Shown here: positions 41,689 to 50,454 of the stretch, in pieces | Numbering within the stretch: position 1 is the stretch's first letter | How the letters are laid out: each line of letters opens with the position of its first letter | Assembly (NCBI RefSeq): GCF_010727475.1 | Contig: NZ_AP022567.1 | Span: 5,642,001 to 5,706,000 of the forward strand | DNA from: Mycolicibacterium mageritense | GTDB lineage: Bacteria; Actinomycetota; Actinomycetes; Mycobacteriales; Mycobacteriaceae | Direction of reading: 5' to 3' | Length of the DNA: 64,000 nt | Position numbers and translations under genes: made by a program | Notes under the pieces: generated by a model | The model's input: only the letters and a program-made list of their open reading frames with translations | Databases searched by the model: none | Told to the model about the DNA's origin: nothing

Positions 41689-42501
41689 AGAAGGTGGGCG
41701 GCGTGGGCGCACCAAAACCGACTGCTGGATCGCGCCCACGGCGCCGGTCTGGTCGAACAGGGTTCCCACCGTGGTGCCGATGCCGTCCGGGCCGTAGCTG
41801 GTGTCGGCCCGGATGCCGATCCAGTCGCCGTCGGGCACGCGATGCACGTGCACCACGAGATCGGTGTTGAGGAACGTCCATTCGCGGATGTCGATCTTGG
41901 AGCCGATGCCGTTGGCGTCATCGGCGACGGTGAACAGGCGCTGCAACGGCGTCATCGCTTCACCCTTGACCAGGTCGACCATGGGCTTGAGCCACGACTC
42001 GCCCGGCCCGGGCGCCTGCGGCACCGTGAGCCACCGCCAGTCGATGCTGTGCACGTAGTTGGGCTCCCAGTTCTTGGCCATGTCGCGACTGCGGGCCCGC
42101 TCCAACGGCGGCAGCGGCGGCGCGGCCGCGTGCCGCAACGGCGCGGTGTCCAGCGTCAGCATGCGCCAGCCGCTCGCGCGGGCCACGACTCGCGGTGCGC
42201 GGTCCGGTCCCGGCGCGAGCATCTCGGCGCTCACCAACTCGATCTGCTTGCCCGGCCGGTCCAGCTGGGCGCGCACCCACAGATCCCCCTCGGACGGCAC
42301 GGCGCCCATCAGATCGACCGCGACGCGGCTCAACCGGGTGTCGCTGCGTGGCTCACAGAGCTCGAGCGCGCGGACCAGCAACGCCGAGACGGGGGCCGCG
42401 TGCTGAATGGCTGCCGACCAGGTGCCGCGCACCAGGTCCGTTGCGCGAAATCTCGCGCCGTGCCGATCGGTGTCGATCAGCTCGTAGTAGGAGTCCGACA
42501 T
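41662..42501 (-). CDS. Acyl-CoA thioesterase-like protein (double hotdog)
   Basis: Protein of 279 residues with two hotdog domains, similar to the TesB-like 4HBT_3 group common in mycobacteria. The first domain has TWSAAIQHAAPVSALLVRAL and SRVAVDLMGAVP. The second has EWTFLNTDLVVHVHRVPDG and WIGIRADTSYGPDGIG. It would hydrolyse an acyl-CoA to the free acid and CoA. Its start lies 9 bases after the SMP-30 gene, so they form an operon transcribed from near site C. Its C-terminal codons are part of the perfect inverted repeat. Confidence 0.82.
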   Translation of the reverse strand: MSDSYYELIDTDRHGARFRATDLVRGTWSAAIQHAAPVSALLVRALELCEPRSDTRLSRVAVDLMGAVPSEGDLWVRAQLDRPGKQIELVSAEMLAPGPDRAPRVVARASGWRMLTLDTAPLRHAAAPPLPPLERARSRDMAKNWEPNYVHSIDWRWLTVPQAPGPGESWLKPMVDLVKGEAMTPLQRLFTVADDANGIGSKIDIREWTFLNTDLVVHVHRVPDGDWIGIRADTSYGPDGIGTTVGTLFDQTGAVGAIQQSVLVRPRRPPSPRNCIPGR

Positions 42502-42510
42502 GGCCGCCCG

Positions 42511-43362
42511 TCAGTGGTGATGGACGTGGTCACCGGGTGCGGCCACATCCACCATGAGCGCCTCGATGCGAGACGACTTGGTCCCCACGAGCCGCTGCGG
42601 ATACGCATCGGCCGTGGTGACCAGGAACAGGGTGCGGCCTTCCGGGCCGCCGAGCGCGCACGCGATCGCAGTGCGGTCACCGACGTCGACCCGGTCGGTC
42701 ACGGCTCCACCATCCACGATGCGCTGGAAGCGATGCGCGAGCGTCAGCGCGGTCCAGACCCCGCCCTCGGCATCGATCGCGATACCGTCGGGCGGGCCGT
42801 CGAGCCCTTCGGCGAACACCCGACGGTCGGACAGATCGCCGTCGGCGCCGACGGCGAACGCGCTGAGGCGACGCCCGGTCGATTCGGCGACGATCAGCGC
42901 CGTGCCGTCCGGTGTGATGGCCATGCCGTTGGGGAAGTCGAGGTGTTCGGCGACCACGCGCGCGGTGCCGTCGGGATCGATCCGCACGATCACCCCGCCC
43001 GAGCGAGCCTGCGAGCCCACGTAGGCGCGGCCGTGCCCGTCGATCACCAGGTCGCCGAGCGCCGCGGGCACCAGTGCACTCACGTCGGCCAGCACATCCA
43101 CGGTGTCACCGTCGTAGCGCAGCACCTGGCGGCGTTCCGTCGAGACGATCAGCAGCGTGCCGTCGGGCCGAAAACCCAAGCCGGAGGGGGCATGTCCCGG
43201 CACGCTCAGCGTCGTAATGGCGCCGCCGAGGGTCACGGTGTGCACGGCCTCGCCGAGCATGTCCGAGAACCACAGCAGCCCTTCGAACCAGCGTGGCCCC
43301 TCACCGAAACAGAATCCGTTGGCCAGTTCGGTTGTCCGCACCAGTTCGGCCCCGACCGTCAT
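42511..43362 (-). CDS. SMP-30/gluconolactonase-like lactonase
   Basis: Six-bladed beta-propeller protein of 283 residues. Typical metal-site segments are GFCFGEGPRWFEGLLWFSDM near the N-terminus (the Glu ligand), FPNGMAITPDGTALIVAES in the middle and GPPDGIAIDAEGGVW. SMP-30 proteins hydrolyse lactones with a divalent metal. In this cluster the lactone could be the product of the Baeyer-Villiger monooxygenase. Start ATG 43362; GTG 43368 is possible. The shared dyad lies only 11 bases upstream of the ATG. Confidence 0.87.
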   Translation of the reverse strand: MTVGAELVRTTELANGFCFGEGPRWFEGLLWFSDMLGEAVHTVTLGGAITTLSVPGHAPSGLGFRPDGTLLIVSTERRQVLRYDGDTVDVLADVSALVPAALGDLVIDGHGRAYVGSQARSGGVIVRIDPDGTARVVAEHLDFPNGMAITPDGTALIVAESTGRRLSAFAVGADGDLSDRRVFAEGLDGPPDGIAIDAEGGVWTALTLAHRFQRIVDGGAVTDRVDVGDRTAIACALGGPEGRTLFLVTTADAYPQRLVGTKSSRIEALMVDVAAPGDHVHHH

Positions 43363-43373
43363 GTCCACGCGCC

Positions 43374-43399
43374 TTTACAAATCACGCCTCAAGTGTCAC
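43374..43399. promoter_or_regulatory. TTTACA-N14-TGTCAC dyad, site C
   Basis: TTTACA (43374-43379) and TGTCAC (43394-43399) lie between the divergent SMP-30 and NIPSNAP-like genes, so one site can serve both operons. Extra TGTCAC (43410-43415) and TGTCA (43416-43420) copies follow. On the minus strand, GTGACA, 16 bases, TAAAGG gives a promoter-like reading for the SMP-30 gene. Confidence 0.65.
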
Positions 43400-43438
43400 G
43401 CTCGCAGGGTGTCACTGTCAACCACCGGGACGCCCTAG

Positions 43439-44143
43439 ATGAAGAAGTTCTACGGCCACACGCTGCTGTATCTGCACGAGACCATCGATCTGGGCTCCGG
43501 TCGCGTAGACCGATTCACGGAAACCTTCGACGAGATCTACCAGCCGATGATGGCCGACCTCGGCGCGCGGTTGTTCGCGTTGTGGGAAACCACGCCGTAC
43601 AACGGGCACTGGCCGCAGGTGACCGTCATGTGGGAGATCGACGCGTTCGCCGACTACGCGCGGATCGGCAGGGCGCAGGCCGCGGGCGGCAGCCATGAAA
43701 AGCCCGCTCTGCAATGGGCGGCATACCTCTCCGAGAGCGGTGCCAGCGGTGAAGGCCGGATCATGTACGCGGGCAAGTACAACAAGACGCTGACGCAGCT
43801 GCGGCAGGAGAACTTCCGCGCGGGTCTGGTGATCCAGGAGATCATGCAGACCAAGCCGGGCCGGCAGGACGACTACATCCGTGAGTTGGAACGGCTGTAC
43901 GTGCCGTGGTCGGAATCGACCGGTAAGCGCTGGCTCGGGTCGTACATCACCACGTTCCGGTTCAACGAGGTCATCCACTACTGGGCGCTCGACGACGACT
44001 GGGACTGCTTCGAAAACCACTACCCGTCGTGGAAGGACAGCCCGCCCGCGGAAATCGTCACCTGGATGAGCGTCGCCCCCGCGCTGCGCGACGGTTGGGA
44101 GGATTCGATCCTCGCGGCGCTGCCCTCTTCGCCGTTGCAGTAG
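43439..44143 (+). CDS. Hypothetical NIPSNAP-like protein
   Basis: Protein of 234 residues that appears to hold two ferredoxin-like halves. The first runs from TLLYLHETIDLGSGRVDRFTE to about residue 110. The second starts near QEIMQTKPGRQDDYIRELERLYVPW. NIPSNAP and EthD-type dimeric alpha/beta barrels have this layout. There are no obvious catalytic residues. First gene of a seven-gene plus-strand run to 50281 and 40 bases downstream of dyad site C. Function unknown; a role in the oxidative pathway is inferred from context only. Confidence 0.65.
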   Translation: MKKFYGHTLLYLHETIDLGSGRVDRFTETFDEIYQPMMADLGARLFALWETTPYNGHWPQVTVMWEIDAFADYARIGRAQAAGGSHEKPALQWAAYLSESGASGEGRIMYAGKYNKTLTQLRQENFRAGLVIQEIMQTKPGRQDDYIRELERLYVPWSESTGKRWLGSYITTFRFNEVIHYWALDDDWDCFENHYPSWKDSPPAEIVTWMSVAPALRDGWEDSILAALPSSPLQ

Positions 44144-44150
44144 GTCCGCG

Positions 44151-45380
44151 ATGAAACAGCCAGTCCTGCAGGACTTCACCTATGATCCGTTCGACCCGGA
44201 CGTGATGGCAGATCCGCTGCCGTACTACCGCATCCTGCGCGACCGACACCCGGTCTATCACATCGACAAATGGGACACCTATGCGCTGTCCCGGTTCGAC
44301 GACATCTGGAACGTACTCGGGGTCAACGACGGAACGTTCGTGGCGTCGGAGGGCACGCTGCCGGCCGCGAATGTCCTCGCTCGTCGTAACGACGGCCCGG
44401 TGCCCGATCCGCCGCTGCACCCCATGCCGTTTCACGCCAATTTCGATTCGCCGATCTACGAGAACGTCCGCCGGTGCACGTCGGCGCAGTTTCGCCCCCG
44501 GTCCGTGACCAGACTGGCGGACCGGATCCGCACGCTGGCCAACGAACGCCTCGACGAGTTGCTGCCGCGAGGCCGATTCGACCTGACGCAGGATTACGGG
44601 GGCATCGTGGCAGCGACGATGGTGTGCGAATTCGTCGGGCTCCCAGCCGCTCTGGCTCCCGAGGTGCTCGCGACCGTGAACGCGGGAAGTCTCGCGCAGC
44701 CCGGCGAAGGTGTGGAGGTCGGCAACGCCCGCCCAGGGTACCTGTCATATCTCACCCCGATCGTCGAACGCAGGCGGGCCGAAGGTGCCGACGGCAGCGT
44801 GCCGATCGCCGACAGCCTGATCTCATACCGGCTGCCCGACGGTTCGGCGTTCGGCGACATGGAAGCCGCCGTGCAGATGCTGGGGGTGTTCATCGGCGGC
44901 ACCGAGACGGTCCCGAAGATCACCGCGACCGGGCTCTGGCAACTGCTCCGCCATCCAGACCAGTTGGCCGCGGTACGTTCCGATCTCGAAGGCAACGTGC
45001 CGACCGCCCGGGAAGAGATCATCCGGCACAGCGCGCCCGCGCAGTGGTTCGCCCGAACGGTGCGGCGGCCCTTCACCATTCACGGCACCACCATCAACCC
45101 CGGGCAACGCGTCATCACGCTGTTGGCGTCGGCGGCCCGTGACGAGCGGGAGTACGACAACCCTGACGATTTCATCTGGAACCGGCCGATCGAGCGGCTG
45201 CTGTCGTTCGGCCGCGGGCAGCACTTCTGCCTCGGCGTGCACGTGGCGCGGCTGGAGATCACGATCATGATCCAGGAGTGGCTCAAGCGCGTGCCGGACT
45301 ACCATGTCGACGAAACCGCCGCGTCCCGGCCGCCGTCGAGCTTTCAATGGGGCTGGAACAACCTTCCCGTGGAGGTGTGA
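44151..45380 (+). CDS. Cytochrome P450
   Basis: Second P450 of the cluster, 409 residues. The heme loop is FGRGQHFCLGVHVARLE and the ExxR pair is in EEIIRHSAP. The I-helix reads FIGGTETVPK, so the usual Thr pair is Glu-Thr followed by Val. That leaves one acid/alcohol pair and may alter proton delivery or mark a specialised substrate. It begins 7 bases after the NIPSNAP-like gene and clearly belongs to the same operon. Electron partners (ferredoxin, reductase) are not encoded nearby. Confidence 0.93.
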   Translation: MKQPVLQDFTYDPFDPDVMADPLPYYRILRDRHPVYHIDKWDTYALSRFDDIWNVLGVNDGTFVASEGTLPAANVLARRNDGPVPDPPLHPMPFHANFDSPIYENVRRCTSAQFRPRSVTRLADRIRTLANERLDELLPRGRFDLTQDYGGIVAATMVCEFVGLPAALAPEVLATVNAGSLAQPGEGVEVGNARPGYLSYLTPIVERRRAEGADGSVPIADSLISYRLPDGSAFGDMEAAVQMLGVFIGGTETVPKITATGLWQLLRHPDQLAAVRSDLEGNVPTAREEIIRHSAPAQWFARTVRRPFTIHGTTINPGQRVITLLASAARDEREYDNPDDFIWNRPIERLLSFGRGQHFCLGVHVARLEITIMIQEWLKRVPDYHVDETAASRPPSSFQWGWNNLPVEV

Positions 45381-45381
45381 C

Positions 45382-46350
45382 GTGTGGTGTTACCGCCTGG
45401 TCGCGCCGTTCACGTTCGAACGCACCGACGTCGCGGAGCCCTCGCCGGAGTCACTGTGCGACGGGCAGGTGCTCCTGAAGTTCGAGGCCGCCGGGATCTG
45501 CGGCAGCGATCTGCCCGGATTCCGTGGTGCTCAAGGAAAACTCCCCGGCGACACCGGGTCTCGCGCCGCCGAGATGAACGGCTTCCCGATCCACGAGATC
45601 GCCGGCGAGGTGCTCGCGAGTCGCCATCCCGGTCACCTGCCGGGAGCCCGCGTGGTGGGTTGGGCCTCGGGCTTCGACGGTCTGATGGCCCGCGTGGTCG
45701 CAGACGGGAACGGCCTGGCTCCCTACGACTCGCAGCTGTCCCCGCAGTCAGCCGTCGGCCTGCAGCCGCTCGCGTGCGTGCTGTACGCCGTCGAGCAGCT
45801 CCCTGGACTTGCCGGGCGTCACGTCGCGGTGCTCGGGCAGGGCTCGATCGGCCTGCTGTTCTCCTATGTGGCAAAGGCTCTCGGTGCCGCCAAGATCACC
45901 GGCGTCGACCCGGTGGACCGCGCTCAGATCGGCCCGCGGTTCGGCGTCGACGACGTGGTCCGGGCTACCAGCGACCGGTGGGTTCGGCACCTCGACCCCC
46001 GCGACAAACCCGACGTCGTGATCGAGGCCGTCGGGCATCAGGTCGCAACCCTCAACCACGCGCTGGAGGCCGCGGCATTCGGCGGCACGGTCTTCTACTT
46101 CGGCGTGCCGGACGACGACAGCTATCCGATCAGCATGCGCACCATGCTGCGCAAGAACCTGACGCTGAAATCCGGCGTGACACTGGACCGCCGGCGGATG
46201 CTGCACAGTGCCGACGAGTTCGCCCGCGCGCATCCCGACCTCCTGCCTGCCTACATCACGCACACCTTCGGAATCGACGATGTGCAGGCCGCGTTCGAGT
46301 TGGCGTGCCTGCCGACGCCGGGCCGGGTCAAGATCGCGATCACCGCATGA
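45382..46350 (+). CDS. Zinc-binding dehydrogenase (MDR family) lacking the structural zinc lobe
   Basis: Medium-chain dehydrogenase of 322 residues from GTG 45382, which has GGAGG 6 bases upstream. Catalytic-site residues are in AAGICGSDLPGF and IHEIAGE. The four-Cys structural zinc loop is absent and the protein is correspondingly short. The coenzyme motif is VLGQGSIGLLFS. It would oxidise an alcohol produced by a P450 or reduce a ketone before the Baeyer-Villiger step. Its stop overlaps the aldolase start by 4 bases. Confidence 0.84.
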   Translation: MWCYRLVAPFTFERTDVAEPSPESLCDGQVLLKFEAAGICGSDLPGFRGAQGKLPGDTGSRAAEMNGFPIHEIAGEVLASRHPGHLPGARVVGWASGFDGLMARVVADGNGLAPYDSQLSPQSAVGLQPLACVLYAVEQLPGLAGRHVAVLGQGSIGLLFSYVAKALGAAKITGVDPVDRAQIGPRFGVDDVVRATSDRWVRHLDPRDKPDVVIEAVGHQVATLNHALEAAAFGGTVFYFGVPDDDSYPISMRTMLRKNLTLKSGVTLDRRRMLHSADEFARAHPDLLPAYITHTFGIDDVQAAFELACLPTPGRVKIAITA

Positions 46351-47126
46351 ACCCCAGCAGGCTGCAGGCAGTACTCGGCCGGCGCGAGCCGATGTGGGGC
46401 GGCTGGGTGGTGGGCCCGACCATGCTCGGACCCGAGGAGTTCGCGGCGGCGGGATACGACTATGTCGGATTCGACGTCCAGCACGGCTATCTCGACGACG
46501 CCGACGTGGCGCTGTTGTTGCGCCGGGTCGAGCATGTGCCGATCGCGACCGTGGTTCGGCTGCCGTCGGCTGATCCGGCACCGATCGGCCGGGTGCTCGA
46601 CGCCGGCGCCGACGCCGTGATCATCGCGATGGTGGAATCGGCCGAGCACGCCGCACAAGCGGTCGCTGCCACCAGGTACGCGCCCGGCGGGGTTCGCAGC
46701 TTCGGCCCGTTACGCGCGAGCCTGGGACTCGACACCACGGCGCTCGAGGCCCGCGTGTCGGTCTTCGTGATGATCGAGACCGCACGTGGACTCGGCGCCG
46801 TCGACGACATCTGCGCGGTTCCGGGATTGACCGGGGTGTACGTCGGACCTGCCGATCTGGCCATCTCGATGGGATTTCGGCCTGCCGACGCCTGGACGCA
46901 GCCTGACGTCGGCGGGGCCATGGCGGCGATTCAATCCACTGCCACATCAGCGGGCCTCGTCACCGGGATTCACGCCGGTACCGGAAAACTCGGAAAGGCA
47001 GCGGCCGCACAGGGTTACCGCATGATCACGCTGACCTCCGAATCTCAGGCGTTGCGCCGTGGCGCGGCCGGGCATCTGCACGACGCGACCGGCCAGGCCG
47101 AGGACCGACAAGGGGGATACCACTGA
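46347..47126 (+). CDS. HpcH/HpaI family aldolase
   Basis: Class II, metal-dependent pyruvate-type aldolase of 259 residues. Key residues are the His in FDVQHGYLDD (preceded by Gln rather than Glu), the substrate Arg in VVRLPSADPA, the metal Glu in VMIETARG and the Asp in YVGPADLAISMG. Family members cleave 4-hydroxy-2-keto acids to pyruvate and an aldehyde, or carry out citramalyl-CoA-type cleavage. ATG overlaps the preceding stop (ATGA). In this operon it probably works at a late ring-opened stage. Confidence 0.87.
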   Translation: MNPSRLQAVLGRREPMWGGWVVGPTMLGPEEFAAAGYDYVGFDVQHGYLDDADVALLLRRVEHVPIATVVRLPSADPAPIGRVLDAGADAVIIAMVESAEHAAQAVAATRYAPGGVRSFGPLRASLGLDTTALEARVSVFVMIETARGLGAVDDICAVPGLTGVYVGPADLAISMGFRPADAWTQPDVGGAMAAIQSTATSAGLVTGIHAGTGKLGKAAAAQGYRMITLTSESQALRRGAAGHLHDATGQAEDRQGGYH

Positions 47127-47857
47127 CCAAACCCACCGACCACGTGGCACTGGTGACCGGTGCGGCACGCGGCCAGGGCGCGGCAATCGTGCGCCGGCTG
47201 GTGGCCGACGGCTTCCGGGTGGCCGCCGCGGATCTGCTGGTCGACGAGTTACGGTCGAGCACAGCAGAATACGACGACGCCGTGATCGCCGTCGCGCTAG
47301 ATGTCACGTCCCCCGATCAATGGCAAGCCGCCGTGGCGACGACGGTGGAGAGGTTCGGGTCGCTACGCACCCTGGTCAACAACGCCGGCGTGCTGCACCG
47401 GGCTCCGATCGCCGTCGAGACGCCGGACGGTTTCGAAAACAGTTGGCGCGTCAACTGCCTCGGCCCGTTCCTCGGAATCCGCGCGGCCCTCGAATCGCTG
47501 CGCCGCGTCGACGGCGCCGCCATCGTCAACACGTGCAGCACCGGTGCCATCCGGGCGTTTCCCGACCACGCCGCGTACGGGTCGGCCAAGTGGGCGCTGC
47601 GAGGTCTCACGCAGGTCGCCGCGGCCGAGCTGGGCCCGGCGGGGATCCGGGTCAACGCGGTGTTTCCCGGCCCGGTCGAGACGCCGATGCTCGACCCCGC
47701 CACCCAGCGCCGGCTCGCGGCCAGGGCCGTGACCGGGCGGCTCGGGAAGGCCACCGAGATCGCCGATGCGGTCGCGTTCCTGGTGTCCGACCACGCGTCG
47801 TTCATCACGGGATCCGAACTGGTCGTCGACGGCGGGCAATGCCTGCAGATCGGATGA
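47123..47857 (+). CDS. Short-chain dehydrogenase/reductase
   Basis: Classical SDR of 244 residues. The coenzyme motif is VTGAARGQGAAIV, then the NNAG motif, the catalytic Ser in NTCSTGAIRAF and YGSAKWAL with the YxxxK pair; FPGPVETPM follows. The start is debatable. CTG 47123 overlaps the aldolase stop (CTGA) and has AGGGGG 6 bases upstream, giving the expected length before the first strand. The first standard codon is GTG 47144, which trims 7 residues. Likely alcohol/ketone interconversion in the pathway. Confidence 0.87.
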   Translation: MTKPTDHVALVTGAARGQGAAIVRRLVADGFRVAAADLLVDELRSSTAEYDDAVIAVALDVTSPDQWQAAVATTVERFGSLRTLVNNAGVLHRAPIAVETPDGFENSWRVNCLGPFLGIRAALESLRRVDGAAIVNTCSTGAIRAFPDHAAYGSAKWALRGLTQVAAAELGPAGIRVNAVFPGPVETPMLDPATQRRLAARAVTGRLGKATEIADAVAFLVSDHASFITGSELVVDGGQCLQIG

Positions 47858-49359
47858 GCATGCCCACGTCCATCGGGATCATCGGCGCCGGCCCGGGCGG
47901 GCTCGCGCTGGGAATCTTCTTGAAGAAAGCCGGTTTCGCCGACTTCACCATTTTCGACCGCGAGGACGGCGTCGGCGGAACGTGGCGGATCAACACCTAT
48001 CCGGGTTTGGCGTGCGACGTGAAATCACATCTGTATTCGTACTCGTTCGATCTCAACGCCGAATGGTCGCGACTGTGGTCGGGGCAGCCGGAGATCCTGG
48101 CGTACTTCGAGCGCTGCGCACGGCGACACCAACTGGCCCCGCATCTCAAGCTCAACACCGAGGTGGTTGCCGCGCAGTGGGATTCCGATCACTGGTGCCT
48201 GAAGACCAAGGCGGGCGAGGAATACCGGTTCGATGTGGTGGTTTCGGCGGTGGGGTTGTTCACCCGGCCCGTGCTGCCCAACCTGGTCGAGGAGGAGCCG
48301 TTCACCGGCACTGTGATGCATTCCGCGCGGTGGGACCATTCGGTCGATTTCGACGGTGCGCGGGTGGCCGTGCTCGGCACCGGGTCGACCGCATCACAGG
48401 TCGTACCCGAATTGGCCAGGGTGGCCGGGCACGTGTACTCGGTGCAGCGCTCGCCGACGTGGATCCTGCCGAAACCGGACCGCGCGTACACCGAGCGGGA
48501 GCGCTGGCTCTTCGCCCATGTGCCACTGGCCAAGAAGATCTACCGGGCCAGGCTGTGGCTGCGCAGCGAGGCGAACATCGCCGTCATCGAGAACGGCAGC
48601 GAAAAGACGCAGCACTTCCGGGCGATCGCCATGAGGCTGCTCGAATCAACGGTCACCGATCCGGAATTGCGCAACCGCCTGACGCCGGATCATCCGTTGG
48701 GTTGCAAGCGGTTGGTGTTCTCGTCGGACTTCATCCCGACGCTGACCCGCCCCAACGTCGAGGTGGTCTCCAGCCCGGCGCGGGCGTTGCGGGCCCGGTC
48801 GTTGGTGACCGACGACGGGCGCGAACTCGATGTGGACGTGGTGGTGTGCGCGACGGGTTACGCCGCAGCCGACTATCTGGGCGAGATCGACGTGGTGGGG
48901 GAGGACGGAATCTCGTTGCGCGACACCTGGAATGACGGCGCATACGCCTATCTGGGGATGGCGGTGCCGGGCTTTCCGAACTTCTTCATGCTCTACGGGC
49001 CGAACACCAATGTGGGGTCCAACAGCGTCATCTTCATCCTGGAAGCGCAGGCCCGGTACATCGTGCGGGCGCTGAAGCACCTGCGCCGCAAAAAGAAGTC
49101 GTACGTGGCGGTGCGGCCCGATGTGATGGCCGCGTTCCTCAGCGACATCGACAGGTGGATGCAGGGCACGGTGTGGCTCACGCGCTGCAGCAGTTACTTT
49201 CGGGCGCCGAACGGCCGGGTCGTCACGCAATGGCCACGCAGCGCACGGGCATTCTGGACGATGACACGCCGTTTCCGGCCCCGCGCCTACGTTTTCGACC
49301 CGCCCGCGGTACGCGCAGGCGCACCGGCGGGCGCCACGTCCGGTCGCAGCGACGGTTAG
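47854..49359 (+). CDS. Baeyer-Villiger monooxygenase (flavin-containing)
   Basis: FAD/NADPH monooxygenase of 501 residues that inserts oxygen next to a ketone to give an ester or lactone. Two nucleotide sites are visible: GIIGAGPGGLALG at the N-terminus (FAD) and VLGTGSTASQ (about residue 175, NADPH). The type I Baeyer-Villiger fingerprint FxGxxxHxxxW(D) is met by FTGTVMHSARWD. ATG overlaps the SDR stop. Directly followed by an HSL-type hydrolase, the usual enzyme for the ester product. Substrate unknown; cyclic or long-chain ketones are plausible. Confidence 0.93.
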   Translation: MSMPTSIGIIGAGPGGLALGIFLKKAGFADFTIFDREDGVGGTWRINTYPGLACDVKSHLYSYSFDLNAEWSRLWSGQPEILAYFERCARRHQLAPHLKLNTEVVAAQWDSDHWCLKTKAGEEYRFDVVVSAVGLFTRPVLPNLVEEEPFTGTVMHSARWDHSVDFDGARVAVLGTGSTASQVVPELARVAGHVYSVQRSPTWILPKPDRAYTERERWLFAHVPLAKKIYRARLWLRSEANIAVIENGSEKTQHFRAIAMRLLESTVTDPELRNRLTPDHPLGCKRLVFSSDFIPTLTRPNVEVVSSPARALRARSLVTDDGRELDVDVVVCATGYAAADYLGEIDVVGEDGISLRDTWNDGAYAYLGMAVPGFPNFFMLYGPNTNVGSNSVIFILEAQARYIVRALKHLRRKKKSYVAVRPDVMAAFLSDIDRWMQGTVWLTRCSSYFRAPNGRVVTQWPRSARAFWTMTRRFRPRAYVFDPPAVRAGAPAGATSGRSDG

Positions 49360-49363
49360 CCGG

Positions 49364-50281
49364 ATGGGTTGGCTCGATCGGCTCGATCCCGCGTTGCGGC
49401 ACCTTGCCGAGGCGCGGACGGATCTCTCGCCCGCTGCACTGGGCGCAGTACGCGCGGGCCTGAACCGGCGGCGCCGGAACGCGGCGCGGATTCTCGACAC
49501 CCCGGGTGTCGACATCTCCGGCGGCAGCGTCTCGCTCGGCCGGCGCACCGTCGCGATACGCCTCTTCCGCGGCGGTCCCGCACCGGCACCCGCGGTCGTC
49601 TACTGCCATTCCGGCGCGTTCGTCCTCGGCAACCTCGACACCGATCAGCTGCAGTGTGTGGAACTGGCCCGGCAAGGCGGGTGCGTCGTGATCGCGATGG
49701 ACTACCGGTTGGCCCCGGAGCACCCCTTTCCCGCCGCGCTCGACGACGCGTTGCTGGTGCTGAGGTGGGTGGCTACCCGCTCGGACGAACTCGGAGTCGA
49801 CCCGACGCGCATCGCGGTGGCAGGCAGCAGCGCAGGCGGGGCGTTGGCGGCCTTGATGGCCCAGCGGTCGGCCTCCGGGCAGGCACCACGAGTGGTGCTC
49901 CAGCTGTTGCACCAGCCGGTGCTCGACGACCGGCCGACCGTTTCCAAGCACCGGTTCGCCGACACGCCCGGCATCGACGGCCCGGCGGTCACGGCCATGT
50001 GGCAGCACTATGTCGCGGGCCGCGAGGTGCCCGAAGCCGTCCCGGCGCGCGCGGCCGATCTCACCGCAGTGGCACCGGCCGTGATCACGTGCTCGGAGCT
50101 GGATCCGCTGCGCGACGAGGCCCTGGATTACGCCCGCCGCCTCCTGGCGGCCGACGTGCCCACCGAGCTTCATGTTTTCCCGGGCACGTGCCACGGATTC
50201 GATTCGCTGCTGCCCGAGTGGGAGATCAGCCGACAGCTGTTTGCCCTGCAAGGAGCCGCGTTGCGGCGCGCCCTGTATTGA
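49364..50281 (+). CDS. Alpha/beta hydrolase, hormone-sensitive lipase family
   Basis: Esterase of 305 residues. The nucleophile elbow GSSAGGALAAL (about residue 150), the Asp in SELDPLRDEA and the His in GTCHGFDS form the triad. The oxyanion motif, normally HGGG, is HSGAF here, a notable variant. DYRLAPEHPFPAAL is the strongly conserved HSL block. It begins 4 bases after the monooxygenase gene and probably hydrolyses the ester or lactone that enzyme makes. Last gene of the run beginning at 43439. Confidence 0.9.
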   Translation: MGWLDRLDPALRHLAEARTDLSPAALGAVRAGLNRRRRNAARILDTPGVDISGGSVSLGRRTVAIRLFRGGPAPAPAVVYCHSGAFVLGNLDTDQLQCVELARQGGCVVIAMDYRLAPEHPFPAALDDALLVLRWVATRSDELGVDPTRIAVAGSSAGGALAALMAQRSASGQAPRVVLQLLHQPVLDDRPTVSKHRFADTPGIDGPAVTAMWQHYVAGREVPEAVPARAADLTAVAPAVITCSELDPLRDEALDYARRLLAADVPTELHVFPGTCHGFDSLLPEWEISRQLFALQGAALRRALY

Positions 50282-50454
50282 CGTGTGCGTTAGCTGAGCT
50301 GCTCGGGGGCGCGCGAGGCCACCGATATGGGCGATAATGCCAATCTGCGTTACGGAGATCGCGCGACGGTCACCGTGCGGCGCGGTGTGACGGGGACGTC
50401 CGGCCGGTAGCCCTTCGGGCCGGTCAGATGCAGGTCAGCGATTGAGAGGTAGTT

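Noticed and set aside
41842..43698. A 618-codon plus-strand frame opposite thioesterase and SMP-30 genes
   Set aside because: Antisense shadow; it also runs across the divergent promoter with the shared dyad.
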